From assembly GCA_040954595.2 (NCBI GenBank), contig CM082596.2:11222001-11286000 (forward strand): a stretch of 64,000 nt of DNA, in the 5' to 3' direction. The notes under the pieces are model-generated. The model ran no database searches. It was not told the DNA's origin and was given only the letters and a program-made list of their open reading frames with translations. Positions 32,020 through 46,580 of the stretch are shown piece by piece. The position numbers and the translations under genes are program-made. This DNA comes from Balanoglossus misakiensis (lineage: Eukaryota; Hemichordata). Within the stretch, counting starts at the first letter, position 1. Each line of letters opens with the position of its first letter.

Positions 32020-33570
32020 AATTTAATTTGCATACTCACACCACAGGAATAATGTTACCTGGTTAGCAACTTGGCATCTGGACAGGAGGATATTGGGCAT
32101 TATGGAAATCTGAAACTAATGAGAAAAAATTGTGTAAATAGACAATTATAGCTGACTGCTATGAACTTCAACTTGGCTCCAATCCATAATTATTTCTCGT
32201 TGGGTGCTCAGTTGTTTCTGGTTCAAAGGCCACCAGTGCAAAGTGTCCAGGAAAACACAAGAGACACGGAGATGTCACATGACTGCAAGCCATGAGCCAT
32301 TATTTTGCATACTCACACCATAGGAATCATGTTACCTGGTTACCAACTTGGCATCTGGACAGGAGTATATTAGGCATCATGGAAATCTGAAACTAATGAG
32401 AAAAAATTGTGTAAATAGACAATTATAACTGACTGCTATGAACTTCAACTTGGCTCCAATCCATAATTATTTCTCGTTGGGTGCTCAGTTGTTTCTGGTT
32501 CAAAGGCGACTAGTGCAAAGTGTCCAGGAAAACACATGAGACACGGAGATGTCACATGACTGCAAGCCATGAGCCATTTATTTGCATACTCACACCATAG
32601 GAATCATGTTACCTGGTTACCAACTTGGCATCTGGACAGGAGGATATTGGGCATCATGGTAATCTGAAACTAATGAGAAAATTTGTGTAAATAGACAATT
32701 ATAACTGACTGCTATGAACTTCAACTTGGCTCCAATCTATAATTATTTCTCGTTGGGTGCTCAGTCGTTTCTGGTTTCAAGGCGACTAGGGCAAAGTGTC
32801 AAGGAAATCACAAGAGACACAAAGATGTCACATGACTGCAAGCCATGTACCATTAATTTGCATATACTCACACCATAGGAATCATGTTACCTGGTTACCA
32901 ACTTGGCATCTGGACAGGAGGATATTGGGCATCATGGAAATCTGAAACTAATGAGAAAAATTGTGTAAATAGACAATTAAAACTGACTGCTATGAACTTC
33001 AACTTGGCTCCAATTCATAATTATTTCTCGTTGGTTGCTCAGTTGTTTCTGGTTTCAAGGCGACTAGGGCAAAGTGTCCAGGAAATCACATGAGACACGG
33101 AGATGTCACATGACTGCAAGCCATGAGCCATTATTTTGCATACTCACACCACAGGAATCATGTTACCTGGTTACCAACTTGGCATCTGGACAGGAGGATA
33201 TTGGGCATCATGGAAATCTGAAACTAATGAGAAAAAAATGTGTAAATAGACAATTTAAACTGACTGCTATGAACTTCAACTTTTCTCCAATTCATAATTA
33301 TTTCTCGTTGGGTGCTCAGTTGTTTCTGGTTTCAAGGTGACTAGGGCAAAGTGTCCAGGAAATCACAAGAGACACGGAGATGTCACATGACTGCAAGCCA
33401 TGAGCCATTAATTTGCATACTCACACCATAGGAATCATGTTACCTGGTTACCAACTTGGCATCTGGACAGGAGGATATTGGGCATCATGGAAATCTGAAA
33501 CTAATGAGAAAAAACGTGTAAATAGACAATTATAACTAACTGCTGTGAACTCCAACTTGGCTGCTAACAA
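32020..33570 (+). repeat. Tandem repeat of about 276 bp, 5.5 units
   Basis: Units start at 'tttgcatactcacacc' near 32027, 32300, 32580, 32860, 33137 and 33412. Each has 'catctggacaggaggatatt' and 'tgctatgaacttcaactt'. Units are about 95% alike by eye. Confidence 0.9.
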
Positions 33571-34154
33571 TCCCCAACACCTGCAACAAATAATAAATAG
33601 TAAATATTAATTTATTATCATAGACTGGTTAAGTTTAATGTTACCTATGGTACACTTACATTGTATTTTCCCTTTTAATCTGGTGGGTAGTTAGCTATCT
33701 GATGTACATTAACCATTGTAAAACTCTAGGATCTGATAAACTTATTTATTTATCCAATAGACTTACAAAATGTGAAAATATTTCTATTTCTATGGGAGAA
33801 ACATGGACCGGTACTCAGTCAACTAATAATTATGGGGGAATAAAATTTCAACAAATTTAAAATTATTCCTGTAATTATCACCTGTCTATATTATGTACAT
33901 TGTAATTGCTAAACTATACCATTCACTGGGTTTAGCTCCTTACTGGAAAATTGCCATTACAATTTATGCCCAGTTGTGGGTTTAAGAAAAATACACAGTG
34001 ATAAAAACTGCAAAATTATTAATGGAGTTTTCAAAAGTTATTCCCTAAAATCATCAGACATAAGTACTAAATTATCACTTAAAGCTAAGCCTACTAATCA
34101 ATACAAATTCAGCAGAATATTTAAGCTCCACAGCTGAGGGTTAATGAGAAAACA

Positions 34155-34330
34155 ACACATTTCTTATTTATCATTATCATCATCATCATCATAATCATCA
34201 TCATCATCACCATCATTGCCATCATCATCACCATCATCATCACCATCACAACCGTCATCAACATCAGTACAACCATCAATGCCATCACCATAACAACTAG
34301 CAATAATAATTAACATCAAAACTGCCAACA
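34155..34330 (+). repeat. ATC trinucleotide array
   Basis: Mostly (ATC)n and (ACC ATC)n. The Met-rich and Asp-rich frames on the other strand are artefacts. Confidence 0.95.
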
Positions 34331-34859
34331 CCATCACCAACATTAACAGGAATAAAATCAAAATGTTGAATGACCCATGAAAATCAGAAACTGTCAACCA
34401 ACAGCATTCTACAAAGTCACTAGTTTATTAATCTAGCTGAGGTGATTGTATTATACTCTAAAATATTATAGGTTTATTATTATCAGTTTGTAAATTTTTA
34501 AGTCTAAGAATATTATAATATTAAAATTTCAAATGGCAATTTTTTATACGCATAGCTGACATTATACACCAGTAATTCTGAATGTTCATTTACTAAATTA
34601 TTGCAATTTCCAAAACAGCCATGTTATGTAAATTATTTTCCAATTTTCAAACGAGTGCTAACTTCACTGATGAAAAGGGGGAATTTAGACAAAGAGCTGT
34701 TGGTGAAACTGACTGGATGGTATTAAAACACAATTAAATACAGATCTGGAACATAAATGTTATACAATGCAATGTTAAATCATATTATTTAATCTGGAAA
34801 GAAATCATGCATTTGCGACAAATCAATTGTGATCACAATTACCGGTTCAATGCAAACAC

Positions 34860-37800
34860 TGTCTGGAAGTTTTCATATCAAGCTACAGTACCTGAAACAA
34901 AAATTTGTAATCACTGACACCCCCATCATTATGAATCGCTGACACCCCCACCCCCATCATTATGAACACCTTGGTTCACACAGGTTATTTGTTTACGATT
35001 GTGAAACACTGTTCACTTAAGAACACAAGCATAGTCAACTTATTAATGATAAAACACATTATGGTGCAGCATTTTAATACTGCAGATTAGTTGAAGGTTT
35101 TCATATCAAGCTACAGTACCTGAAACAAAAAATTGTAATCACTGACACCCTCCACCCCTGACAACCCCCACCCCCGATCATTACCAATTAGAACACCATG
35201 GATTCACACAGGTTGTTTGTTTACGATTGTGAAACACTGTTCACTTAATTAACACAAGCATAGTAAAATTATTAATGATAAAACACATCATGGTGCAGCA
35301 ATTTAATACTGTAGATTAGTTCAAGGTTTTCATATCAAGCTACAGTACCTGAAACAAAAAATTGTAATCACTGACACCCTCCACCCCTGACAACCCCCAC
35401 ACCCGATCATTACCAATTAGAACACATTGGTTTCACGTTGGTTGCTTGTTTACGATCGTGAAACACTGTTCACTTAATTAACACAAGCATAGTAGAATTA
35501 TTAATGATAAAACACATCATGGTGCAGCAATTTAATACTGTAGATTAGTTCAAAGTTTTCAAATAAAGCTACAGTACCTGAAACAAAAATTTGTAATCAC
35601 TGACACCCCCCTCCCCTGACACCCCCCCCCCACCCCCAATCAGGATGAACACATTGGTTCACACAGGTTGTTTGTTTACGATTGTGAAACACTGTTCACT
35701 TAAGAACACAAGCATAGTCAAATTATTAATGATAAAACACATTATGGTGCAGCATTTTAATACTGCAGATTAGTTCAAGGTTTTCATATCAAGCTACAGT
35801 ACCTGAAACAAAAATGTATTATGGCTGACACCCCCCTCCCCCGATCATTATCAATTTGAACACTTGGTTTCACACAGGTTGTTTGTTTACGATTGTGAAA
35901 CACTGTTCACTTAATTAACACAAGCATAGTAGAATTATTAATGATAAAACACATCATGGTGCAGCATTTTAATACTGCAGATTAGTTCAAAGTTTTCATA
36001 TCAAGCTACAGTACCTGAAACAAAAAATTGTAATCACTTACACCCCCAACCCTGACACCCCCACCCCCGATCATTACCAATTAGAACACCATGGTTTCAC
36101 ACAGGTTGTTTGTTTACAATTTTGAAACACTGTTCACTTAATTAACACAAGCATAGTAAAATTTTTAATGATAAAACACATCATGGTTCAGCATTTAATA
36201 CTGCAGATTAGTTTCAAGGTTTTCATATCAAGCTACAGTACCTGAAACAAAAATTTATAATCACAGACACCCCCCACCCCTGACAACCCAACCCCGATCA
36301 TTACCAATTAGAACACATTGGTTTCACACAGATTGTTTGTTTATGATCGTGAAACACTGTTTACTTAATAACACAAGCATAGCAAAATTATTAATGATAA
36401 AACTCATCATAGTGCAGCAATTTAATACTGCAGATTAGTTCAAGGTTTTCACATCAAGCTACAGTACCTGAAACAAAAAATTGTAATCACTTACACCCCC
36501 CAACCCTGACACCCCCCACACCCGATCATTACCAATTAGAACACCTTGGTTTCACGTTGGTTGCTTGTTTACGATCGTGAAACACTGTTCACTTAATTAA
36601 CACAAGCATAGTAGAATTATTAATGATAAAACACATCATGGTGCAGAAATTTAATACTGCAGATTAGTTCAAAGTTTTCATATCAAGCTACAGTACCTGA
36701 AACAAAAATTTGTAATCACTGACACCCCCCACCCCTGACAACCCCACCCCCAATCATTACCAATTAGAACACATTGGTTTCACACAGATTGTTTGTTTAT
36801 GATCGTGAAACACTGTTTACTTAATAACACAAGCATGGCAAAATTATTAATGATAAAACACATCATGGTGCAGCAATTTAATACTGCAGATTAGTTCAAA
36901 GTTTTCATATCAAGCTACAGTACCTGAAACAAAAATTTGTAATCACTGACACCCCCCACCCCTGACAACCCCCACCCCCGATCATTACCAATTAGAACAC
37001 ATTGGTTTCACACAGATTGTTTGTTTACGATTATGAAACACTGTTTACGTGATAACACAAGCATAGTATAATTATTAATGATTATAAAACACATCATGGT
37101 GCAGCATTTTATTAATACTGCAGGTTAGTTCAAAGTTTTCATATCAAGCTACAGTACCTGAAACAAAAAGTTGTAATCGCTGACACCCCCCACCCCTGAC
37201 ACCCCCCATCATTATCAATTAGAACACTTGGCTTCACACTGGTTGTTTGTTTACGATTGTGAAACACTGTTCACTTAATATGGTGCAGCATTTTAATACT
37301 GCAGGTTAGTTTAAAGTTTTCATATCAAGCTACAGTACCTGACACAAAAATTTGTGATCACTGACATCCCCTCCCCCATCATTATCAATTAGAACACTTG
37401 GTTTCACACAGGTTGTTTGTTTACGATTGTGAAACACTGTTCACTTAAGAACACAAGCATAGTCAACTTATTAATGATAAAACACATTATGGTGCAGCAT
37501 TTTAATACTGCAGATTAGTTGAAGGTTTTCATATCAAGCTACAGTACCTGAAACAAAAAATTGTAATCACTGACACCCTCCACCCCTGACAACCCCCACC
37601 CCCGATCATTACCAATTAGAACACCATGGATTCACACAGGTTGTTTGTTTACGATTGTGAAACACTGTTCACTTAATTAACACAAGCATAGTAAAATTAT
37701 TAATGATAAAACACATCATGGTGCAGCAATTTAATACTGTAGATTAGTTCAAGGTTTTCATATCAAGCTACAGTACCTGAAACAAAAAATTGTAATCACT

Positions 37801-38745
37801 GACACCCTCCACCCCTGACAACCCCCACACCCTATCATTACCAATTAGAACACATTGGTTTCACGTTGGTTGCTTGTTTACGATCGTGAAACACTGTTCA
37901 CTTAATTAACACAAGCATAGTAGAATTATTAATGATAAAACACATCATGGTGCAGCAATTTAATACTGTAGATTAGTTCAAAGTTTTCATATCAAGCTAC
38001 AGTACCTGAATCAAAAATTTGTAATCACTGACACCCCCCCACACCCGATCATTACCAATTAGAACACATTGGTTTCACACAGATTGTTTGTTTATGATCG
38101 TGAAACACTGTTTACTTAATAACACAAGCATAGCAAAATTATTAATGATAAAACACATCATGGTGCAGCAATTTAATACTGCACATTAGTTCAAAGTTGT
38201 CATATCAAGCTACAGTACCTGAAACAAAAATTTGTAATCGCTGACACCCCCCACCCCTGACAACCCCCACCCCCGATCATTACCACACTGGCTGTTTGTT
38301 TACGATTGTGAAATACTGTTCACTTAATAACACAAGCTTGGTAAAATTATTAATGAAATTAATCACATCATGGTGCAGCATTTTAATACTGCAGGTTAGT
38401 TCAAAGTTTTCATATCAAGCTACAGTACCTGAAACAACAATTAGTAATCGCTGACACCCCCTACCCCATTATTATGAACACATCGGTTCACACAGGTTGT
38501 TTGTTTACGATTGTGAAACACTGTTCACTTAAGAACACATGCTTGGTAAAATTATTAATGAAATTAATCACATCATGGTGCAGCATTTTAATACTGCAGG
38601 TTAGTTTAAAGTTCTCATATCAAGCTACAGTACCTGACACAAAAAGTTGTAATCACTGACAACCCCCTTCCCCCATCATTATCAATAAGAACACCTTGGT
38701 TTCACACAGGTTGTTTGTTTACAATTGTGAAACACTGTTTATGTT
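34860..38745 (+). repeat. Satellite of about 210-235 bp, about 18 units
   Basis: Each unit contains 'tcaagctacagtacctgaaa', a C-rich stretch (acacccccaccccc), 'tgtttacgattgtgaaacac' and 'gcagcattttaatactgcag'. Landmark positions include 34879, 35110, 35336, 35790, 36228, 36685, 37144, 37533, 37993, 38417 and 38621. Some units are shortened, for example near 37270. Function unknown. Confidence 0.95.
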
Positions 38746-38929
38746 ATAACACCACCAATTCCATAGTGTAATATTATTAACTAGTTTGATAAATCAGAAA
38801 CTTCTGAGTGCGTGGTTACTTATACGGTATTTCATGTTTGAGAGTGCAAGGTTATGACATCCTCAAATCTGACTGGCCAGGTCAGAATGGGAACACCCAC
38901 ATGTGTGCAAGTTTTAATAAAATACACCT

Positions 38930-39015
38930 GAGAGCATGACTGCACCCAGCAGATCACCCATTTACAAAGCTTTGTGTCATAACATGTGAGTATGATATTT
39001 TTTATTTTTATAAGT

Positions 39016-39049
<34 letters not shown>

Positions 39050-39389
39050 CCATCATCATCATCAGTATCACCATCTAAACCATCATTATCACTATCTAAA
39101 CCATTATTATCACCATCACCATCAGTATCACCATCATCACCATCAGTATCACCATCACTACCATTATTATCACCATCATCACCATCATTATCACCATCAC
39201 CACCATTATTATCACCATCACCACCACTATTATCACCATCATCATCACCATCATCACCATTATTATCACCATCATCACCATCACCACCATTATTATCTGA
39301 GAGCATGACTGCACCCAGCAGATCACCAATTTACAAAGCTTTGTGTTATTACATGTGAGTATGATATTTTTATTTTTATAAGTATCACC

Positions 39390-39421
<32 letters not shown>

Positions 39422-39560
39422 CACCATCATCATCAGTATCACCATCACCACCATTATTATCACCATCATCATCACCATCACCACCATTATCTTAATCAGT
39501 ATCACCAGTACCACCAGATTCACCATCATTGTCATCACTATTATCACCACCAGTATTATC
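38930..39560 (+). repeat. ATC-rich arrays with a duplicated flank
   Basis: The flank 'gagagcatgactgcacccag ... tttataagtatca' occurs at about 38931-39018 and again at about 39299-39386, each followed by ATC/ACC triplet arrays. Met-, Asp- or Val-rich frames are artefacts. Confidence 0.95.
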
Positions 39561-40428
39561 ATATTCAACACCGCTATGTTACGGTTAAAACTGCTGTACC
39601 AGTTAGTACAGATCTCCATTTACCATGGTAACTGTATTTAAATTTGCATGCATGCATTTTGTCTGAAACACAGACGAACCCGTTTAATACATGATATATT
39701 TTACATGTCAAGCAAAATGGCTGCTACATTTGTACATTAAAATGATACGAGGCAACAGGGATTCATATGAAGTGCATTCCTAGAAAAAAGACAACTTTAT
39801 TTAATTCATTTAATAACAGGCATATCAATGATATTTATCTATACCAGTCATAAATTTTCACCAACAGCTCTATGTACTAGGATCATTTTACCCTGGTTTG
39901 TACAAACACATTTGCTTTGCAAAACTCTGTACACAGAATCACAAAGTATGTAATGCCAACTTGAACTATGCATAAACATTAGGCTACCAATTCTGACGAA
40001 TATTTAAGATGAATGTGACTGATTGTCTGGATGAAAATACATCTCTGTGTAACGTATATTTATGGTTAAATTAAACCTTTAGTAACATTATTATTTCTGT
40101 TATTTTATACCACTACAACCACAATGCCAAAGCTAACGCTAGTAACAGATACAACATTACAGCCATTATTCTGGAGTAAATTAAGACCACTAAGAAACAA
40201 ATATTAACCACCTATACCACTCAAGACATATTCATTCTCCAACCTATTGCGTCTCAAAGTATCCTGAAGATTCACCAAAACCAGACAATACCACATTGAC
40301 ATATGCTCTGCAGAAACTACTATTATTGGTGTCTTTCTTACACAGATATAAAGAACTAATCATCATCATCATTGTTACTGTTTTTGTAACATCTTCATCA
40401 TCATCATTGTCATCATCATCCTCATTAT

Positions 40429-40460
<32 letters not shown>

Positions 40461-41503
40461 CAATCATCATTATCATCATCATCATTGTAGTCATTATTTT
40501 TAGTTATTTTATTATCATCCTCCTATTATTCATCCTATTATTCCTAATCATTTTTTTTCTCATATTACATTTGTCTTTCAATTGTCATTGATTTTAAGAA
40601 TATTACTGCTCCAATTTCAACATGACTGGTGTGATCATCCTCTTTGCCGTAATTTGCATTTGAACATCATGAAGTTAATCCAAACTGAATAGCAGATGCC
40701 TACCATGTCGTTTTTAATCCTCCCTACCTTAAATAGGTTTTAAGCTACCTAAGTGAGTGATGCAAATCTCATTATATGATCGACACAATTTCAAGATGGC
40801 CGATTTTTGCCATGTTTAAGAAATGGGAGTTCATGAGCTAAAGTGATATTGAGTCTTTCTGAATCTTTGTAACAGAAAAAATAACAAAATGTGAAAAAAG
40901 TTTAATGAATTTGATATGTTAAGTACAAAGACAGACATGTTTGACCAAAGGAAGTCATAACATACAGTAAACATATCATTTATTCTATCTCTTACTACAG
41001 TGAGTTGTCGACTTTTTACCCAGAATGCAATTATTATAATGTGATTTGACCCCCTAGCACAAAGTGAACACCTATTAAAGGCAGCCAGAATTCTGCACCA
41101 TCTGCCAATTATGCAATATTTAAGCTGTCAAGTAAAACAATAAAGTACATCGTATACAAAATTTTACTTCCCTGCTCAAAGATCGGCTGCAATAATGTAC
41201 ATCTATTTCTGTAATCTTCAACTTTTTCCCACAAGTCCTGTCAGCTAGATCACATGGAAAGTTCCTCCTGCAATTTAAGAAAGTTGAAAACATTTTTGAG
41301 CACAAAATCAAAACTTTCAAAAAATATAGAAATCATGGGTAAGAGGAACTCATATGTTTTCATCTTCAAATTTGTATACAGTTGTTTATAAAACTGTTGC
41401 CAGTTCTCATCCACATATAAAAATGAGATAGCTACAGAGCCTTATATTATAATCCTAAATTTTAAAATTTAGGAGAACATTTACTATAGTTCTAAGCAGG
41501 AAA
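39561..41503. other. No gene seen; one ATC array
   Basis: AT-rich DNA with an ATC/ATT-rich array at about 40356-40500. No other structure recognised. Confidence 0.4.
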
Positions 41504-41857
41504 GTTAAAGGACAAAGTCTCTCTTTGCTACCCTTTTCCCAATAATTATGTTTGATACAAGACACCGTTTATGTTAATGTATATGTGGATATATAGTGAA
41601 CCAACGTTCAACCACACACAACTTCCATCCCGCTTGTAGACATTCAGTGAAAAACTCGCCAAAATGAATAATCAGTGTCTACCATTTATTCATTTTGGGT
41701 GAGCTTTCACTCTCATATCATACAAGTGGTATGGAATTTGTGTGTTGTTGAACGTACATTCACTACATATACAAATGTTCATTAACATAAACAGTGTGTT
41801 GTATCAAACCTAATTAATGGGAAAAGGGCAGGGAGAGAGAGACTTTGTCCGTTTAAC
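41504..41857. mobile_element. Foldback MITE (354 bp)
   Basis: Outer ends GTTAAAGGACAAAGTCTCTC and GAGACTTTGTCCGTTTAAC pair. Inner matched segments include 'tgtttgatacaagacaccgt' against 'acagtgtgttgtatcaaac', and 'cgccaaaatgaata' against 'tattcattttgggtg'. A fragment of the end recurs near 49205-49230. Confidence 0.75.
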
Positions 41858-42319
41858 TTCCTACGCTGAGAATACTGAAATACTTGAATAGACGCAGACA
41901 TGGTCAATTGTCAATAGTCTCCTCAGTAAAAGTCCAGAAAATGTTACCACAGGCAGTTCAACATTAAGATGATACAGTTGGTGTTTGAATCAAGGGTGCT
42001 ATTCTTTTGAACTTTATGCAAATGTGCAATTCAGATCATTGACTCAGAACAGCAGCTCACATTGTAAAATATTGGAAAATGCTTCACAAATCATCATTAA
42101 TAATCATGATCACACCGAAAAAAGATTAGATAGCACAATTTTATTCCTACACTTTACATGGGGTGTAGTAAGTTGCAGTGCAGTGTACAGACTAAAACTG
42201 CAATGGAATTCTCTGCAATTCTTACTCTCAATCTTGCCTTACTTGATGAATATTTTGTATACTAGTATGATTGTCATAATGGCAACAGAAAAAATGTCCC
42301 TCTCATTATCAAAAGGCCC

Positions 42320-43480
42320 TTAAAGCGGAGACCACCGGCAAAAATGACCTCAAATCTCTGATCCTAGATTCACCACTGCACAAACACACATTGTGTCCGC
42401 TGTGGAAAAATCATATTGACAGGCTAAAAATATTGTGTATGGAGACATTTACATAACCAAAACAAAAAAGTCCCACTATTTATACAAAGTATGTTTATCA
42501 GTGACCAGATGTGTTTGCCAACCTTTATATGCCAAGATTCAGAAGCGCAGCTGCAGCTGTTTCTGAGATCTAGGTGAACAAAAAATTATAATGACTCAAG
42601 AAAAAAGAAGAAAAAACTCCAGTAATTACAGTAGGGACCCAAGCGCCCTTAAGACCCAAAACACCAAAAATTGCCCTAAGAACACAAATTTCACCAACAC
42701 TTTTCATTACCTACTTGAGTTCCCACATGATAATTCCCACAAAATGTCACAGCAATATTGCTTCAAAAGTGGTAAAAACACAAGAATGCAAGTATCACCA
42801 GAATTGTACAATGTCTTACTTCAATCACCATAAGGAATGTGCCTACAAAAATTCAAAGCAATCTGACAAACGGTTTCATAGAAAACAATTTTTTGCGCAA
42901 AATCCCCCAAAATTGCCCCAAGAACACGAATATGGAAATTTCACCAACAAGGTATGTACGACAGCTTACTTGGGTTATCCCTAGGAACATGCCTACCAAA
43001 ATCCTAATGATTCTGGACAAGAGGTTTCAGAGAAATGATTTTTTACCAAAAATCATAAAAATTACCCAAAAATTACAAATATGCAAATTATGCAACAAAC
43101 TGGAAAAAATGACTTAGATTACCTATTGGAAGCTTCATAATAAATTTTAAAGCAATCAACCCATGATTGTTTACAGTCTATAATATAAAAAAAAGACTAA
43201 AATCTTCATAAAAATAGAAAATTCATGATATTAACTAAAATTTTGAGGACTGTGTGAGGTTCAGTGGTTGACATAAGGTACATTCATACCAATTTTCAAA
43301 GCAATTTGCCCAATAGTTGTTGAGTTTCAGAGTTTTGACCAATTTCACATTTTCAAGCTAATTTGCATATTTTTGAGAATGACAACTTCGTTTATATCAA
43401 GGTGATATGCCAAGTGGTTTCCAAGTTTTTATTTGGATTGACATACATACCATGGGACCTAAACACAACGTTTCAGTCAA
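42320..43480 (+). repeat. Degenerate internally repeated region
   Basis: Phrases such as 'cctaccaaaatcctaatgat', 'ttcagagaaatga' and 'caaaaattgccctaagaaca' recur at loose spacing of about 130-160 bp. Similar wording ('catgggacct', 'caaggtgatatg') occurs in the intron at 11640-11800. Likely an old dispersed element. Confidence 0.4.
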
Positions 43481-46400
43481 CTTTATGAGCGTTGCTACTC
43501 TAGTGAAATTCAAATTGTAATTGCTCGGATAGAAATTTGTCTAGTCATGCTTTATATGGATAGTTTTGGTTTGCTATGGAACTACTGACTATTTGGCTTG
43601 TTGTATGAATACGACTATGAGTAAACATTCATACAAACTCGTTATTATGATATAAAAAACCTAAAAATGCATCTGAAACCCAATTTTTCGCTTACTATGA
43701 ATATGTGTAATAAAATTGAATCCTTCGTCAATGCTGGCCGGGGTCACAAATTATGTCACGGCATGTTTTTTCGTAAACACGATATTAAATTTAATTAAAT
43801 AGGACCTAATGTACTCACTGAAACGTTCAAGTCGACCAACGATATTCCATGCACACTGTGTAACATCTTCAGAGGGACTCCAGCATAAAATTTGGATTCA
43901 AACGCGCACACAAATCATAATATACTATTCTTCGTGTTCAGTGACGGCATCCATCCCGAATATTCTCGTCAGAGAGATAAAGTGCGCCATGACACCTTTG
44001 TGACGCAATCGTGTAAAATTCCATTACGTTGGACAACTTCCACTGCCTGCGCTAGAAATACACAAGAAACTTGAACTGTTCATGATAAAACTTGCACCTG
44101 GACCTCTGGCGAATACTTGGAACCAGTATTTCAGGAATAATATTCCATTTTGAGGGCTTCGCGATCCATTCAATCCGAGCGATGGAAGTCAGAGATTCAA
44201 ATCGCTACGCCATGACACCACGACTATACAGCGCCCCCAAGGCCATGTTTTGTTTTTGTCAGCTGGCTCCAAGTACGAGTGTTCATTGCAAGCCGTGTAA
44301 TATATAAGGCCAGATGGCCCAGACTGCTATGAAAGTTTCCTCGGGCAGTGTATCTAATACAGCGGATGTTATATAGCGATTCCCTTTCGCTACAGTCACG
44401 GTGACCAGCAAAGCCATCCTTTCCTTTTAGCATATAGCGCAGTCAGCGTGGGAATGGGCGGGGGAACAGACCAGTACTGGAAAGTAAAACTGTAAAAGTA
44501 AAACGTCTTTTCATATTTTAATAGACGAACTCTGCAAAAGTTTTATTCCCAAACATGAATTTTGAGATATTTAAAACTTGTATTTGATAGCAATTTAGGC
44601 CTACACTGGCCTACAGAATCAACATTTTTTCACACCGAGTAGGCTCGGATGCGTAACATTATGTACCGATCATGCCGATTTTGGAGAGAAAATTGTCCCC
44701 AAATGGCAAATATTTCCCTCAGCCCATAATTGGTGGGATAAATTCGTAGAGTCTGGTCGGAATGTCGGTTGATGAAGAGACGGGAACACGAGTAGAGTAG
44801 ATTTAAACGCCAATGATAGGCCTATGACTTTATTTCAAAAAGGATCAACCGTGGATATACTGGACAAGGCCTGTAGTCCAGGCTGGACCCCACTCTGGAA
44901 CGAACTCCTTTAGTGTAGAACAGGGTGTAGAATGAACTGAAATGTGTTGGAACCCCCTGACTTTAGGAGCTGAAATCCACTCCTTTGTATATGCTGTAAA
45001 AGACAATAAATTTTCGCGAAATACGCGCAAGCCAAAATAGCGTGAAAATAAAAAGTCGCGTAATTTTTTTTAAGATGACGACGCAGTGAATGAAATAAGA
45101 GAACGCGAATATTAAAACTCGGGAATTAAAACAGTGGCCTCTCTCGATATCGCGAAAATTTCAACTCGCGAAAATAAAGTGTTTAGGCCTAACAGTAGTC
45201 ATGGTAGCCTGAGGTTCTCCCATCCCATTTCCCGTTAGATTCTGCATTAATTCGGCATATCAACTCAACTCTAATGTACCAATTTACACAAAGCGTTACA
45301 TAACAGAGTCAGTTTGTTGATTTTTTTCTTTCTTTTCGTTAAAATTCAGCAATTGCAGGTTATTAGTTACAATTACTTCATGAAATCTAGAATGGTGCGA
45401 CCTTTATTATCGACCTATTTCGCTCTCATCTGTGTTTTCAAAGATCTTTGAAATTGTCTCTTGTTTACTCAAGTTTCTTGTATACCCCAGATAACAAGTT
45501 TGGTTACCCAGACCCCTCTGCTTCTTCCGCTGCGCTCCCGAAAAGAGTGCAGCGGAAGAAGCAGACTCACCTGCTTTTTCCGTTGGACACTCCAGAAAGA
45601 GGGATGGTCCCGCAGAATATACCCCACGAGGACGCTGTTGCTGACCTTCGACCCGTAGACTTTGACCCCGTAAAGCGTTGTAAACACATTTGAGATGCAG
45701 GCTAGCGAATCTGCCAGTTCGTTTTAATGGCACATTTTTTCTGTCGTCAACTCCAATGTCGCCTTTTCTATGGACGTTACTTGGCCAGTGTTCGTTACAC
45801 ATCCAGGACAGTGTCAATATTTCTGTGAAAGAATAGCGGAAAACATGCGAAGCCAAGGAGCGAGCAACCAGCTGTTTCATGCCCCCAACACTGTCCACCA
45901 TCATTATTCCTATATACAGATTTGGCGCAGTGAGTATTGAAACATTACAGTATTTAGTGTGTTTTAAGATATCACAGATAGTTTTCACGACTTAATGTGT
46001 GGGTAGAATCACATTCGTCGAAATAACGCTGCTGTAGTCCCCTGATTCAGTCCGTAAACAAGGTAAGCTTGAGACATGGACGATCGACAATCAGTTTCCG
46101 CTGTTGATTTCGTCCTATCGCAACTCAGTAACTGGGGCCGAGTGATGCTCCATACATTAAAGTTCATGACTATTGACACCAATTGCAAAATATCAATGTT
46201 AAGGCGTGCTTTCAGAGAATATTCAACCAGAAAACCGACAACAATTGATGACCTCATGTGACCTTTACTGGTTGAATCAGGCGACCACTGCAGTGTGATT
46301 CCAACGTTTGTGGGAAGACCACAGGGAGCTCTTCCTCCTTGTTTGTAGTGTGTGTGTGTCTTTGTTTAATATAATTATGTGTGACAAAAATATTTATGTT

Positions 46401-46580
46401 TACAAATATGGTCATGATTGTTTGTTTGTTGGGAGGTTAAGGGGATTAACCCTTTCTGTGGAATATACCCACAAAGGCAGGGCTCGAAAATTCCCGCCGC
46501 CCGACGCCCGTGGCAAGTGAAATTTACGTCCGGGCAAGTAAAATCAAAATTCCTGCCGCCCGACGGGCAAGTGTCACGGC
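43481..46580. other. No gene supported
   Basis: Mixed DNA with many CpGs near 45010-45180. A fragment at about 45500-45600 has 'ggttacccagac' and a hairpin (CTGCTTCTTCCGCTGC against GCAGCGGAAGAAGCAG), recalling the foldback element at 18176. Several 60-190 residue open frames lack domains or splice context. Confidence 0.35.

Noticed and set aside
45407-45988. 193-residue minus-strand open frame
   Set aside because: It crosses a hairpin fragment of a foldback element and has no recognisable domain or splice signals.
46076-46261. 61-residue open frame MDDRQSVSAVDF
   Set aside because: No homology is recognised and no exon context is seen; too short to support.
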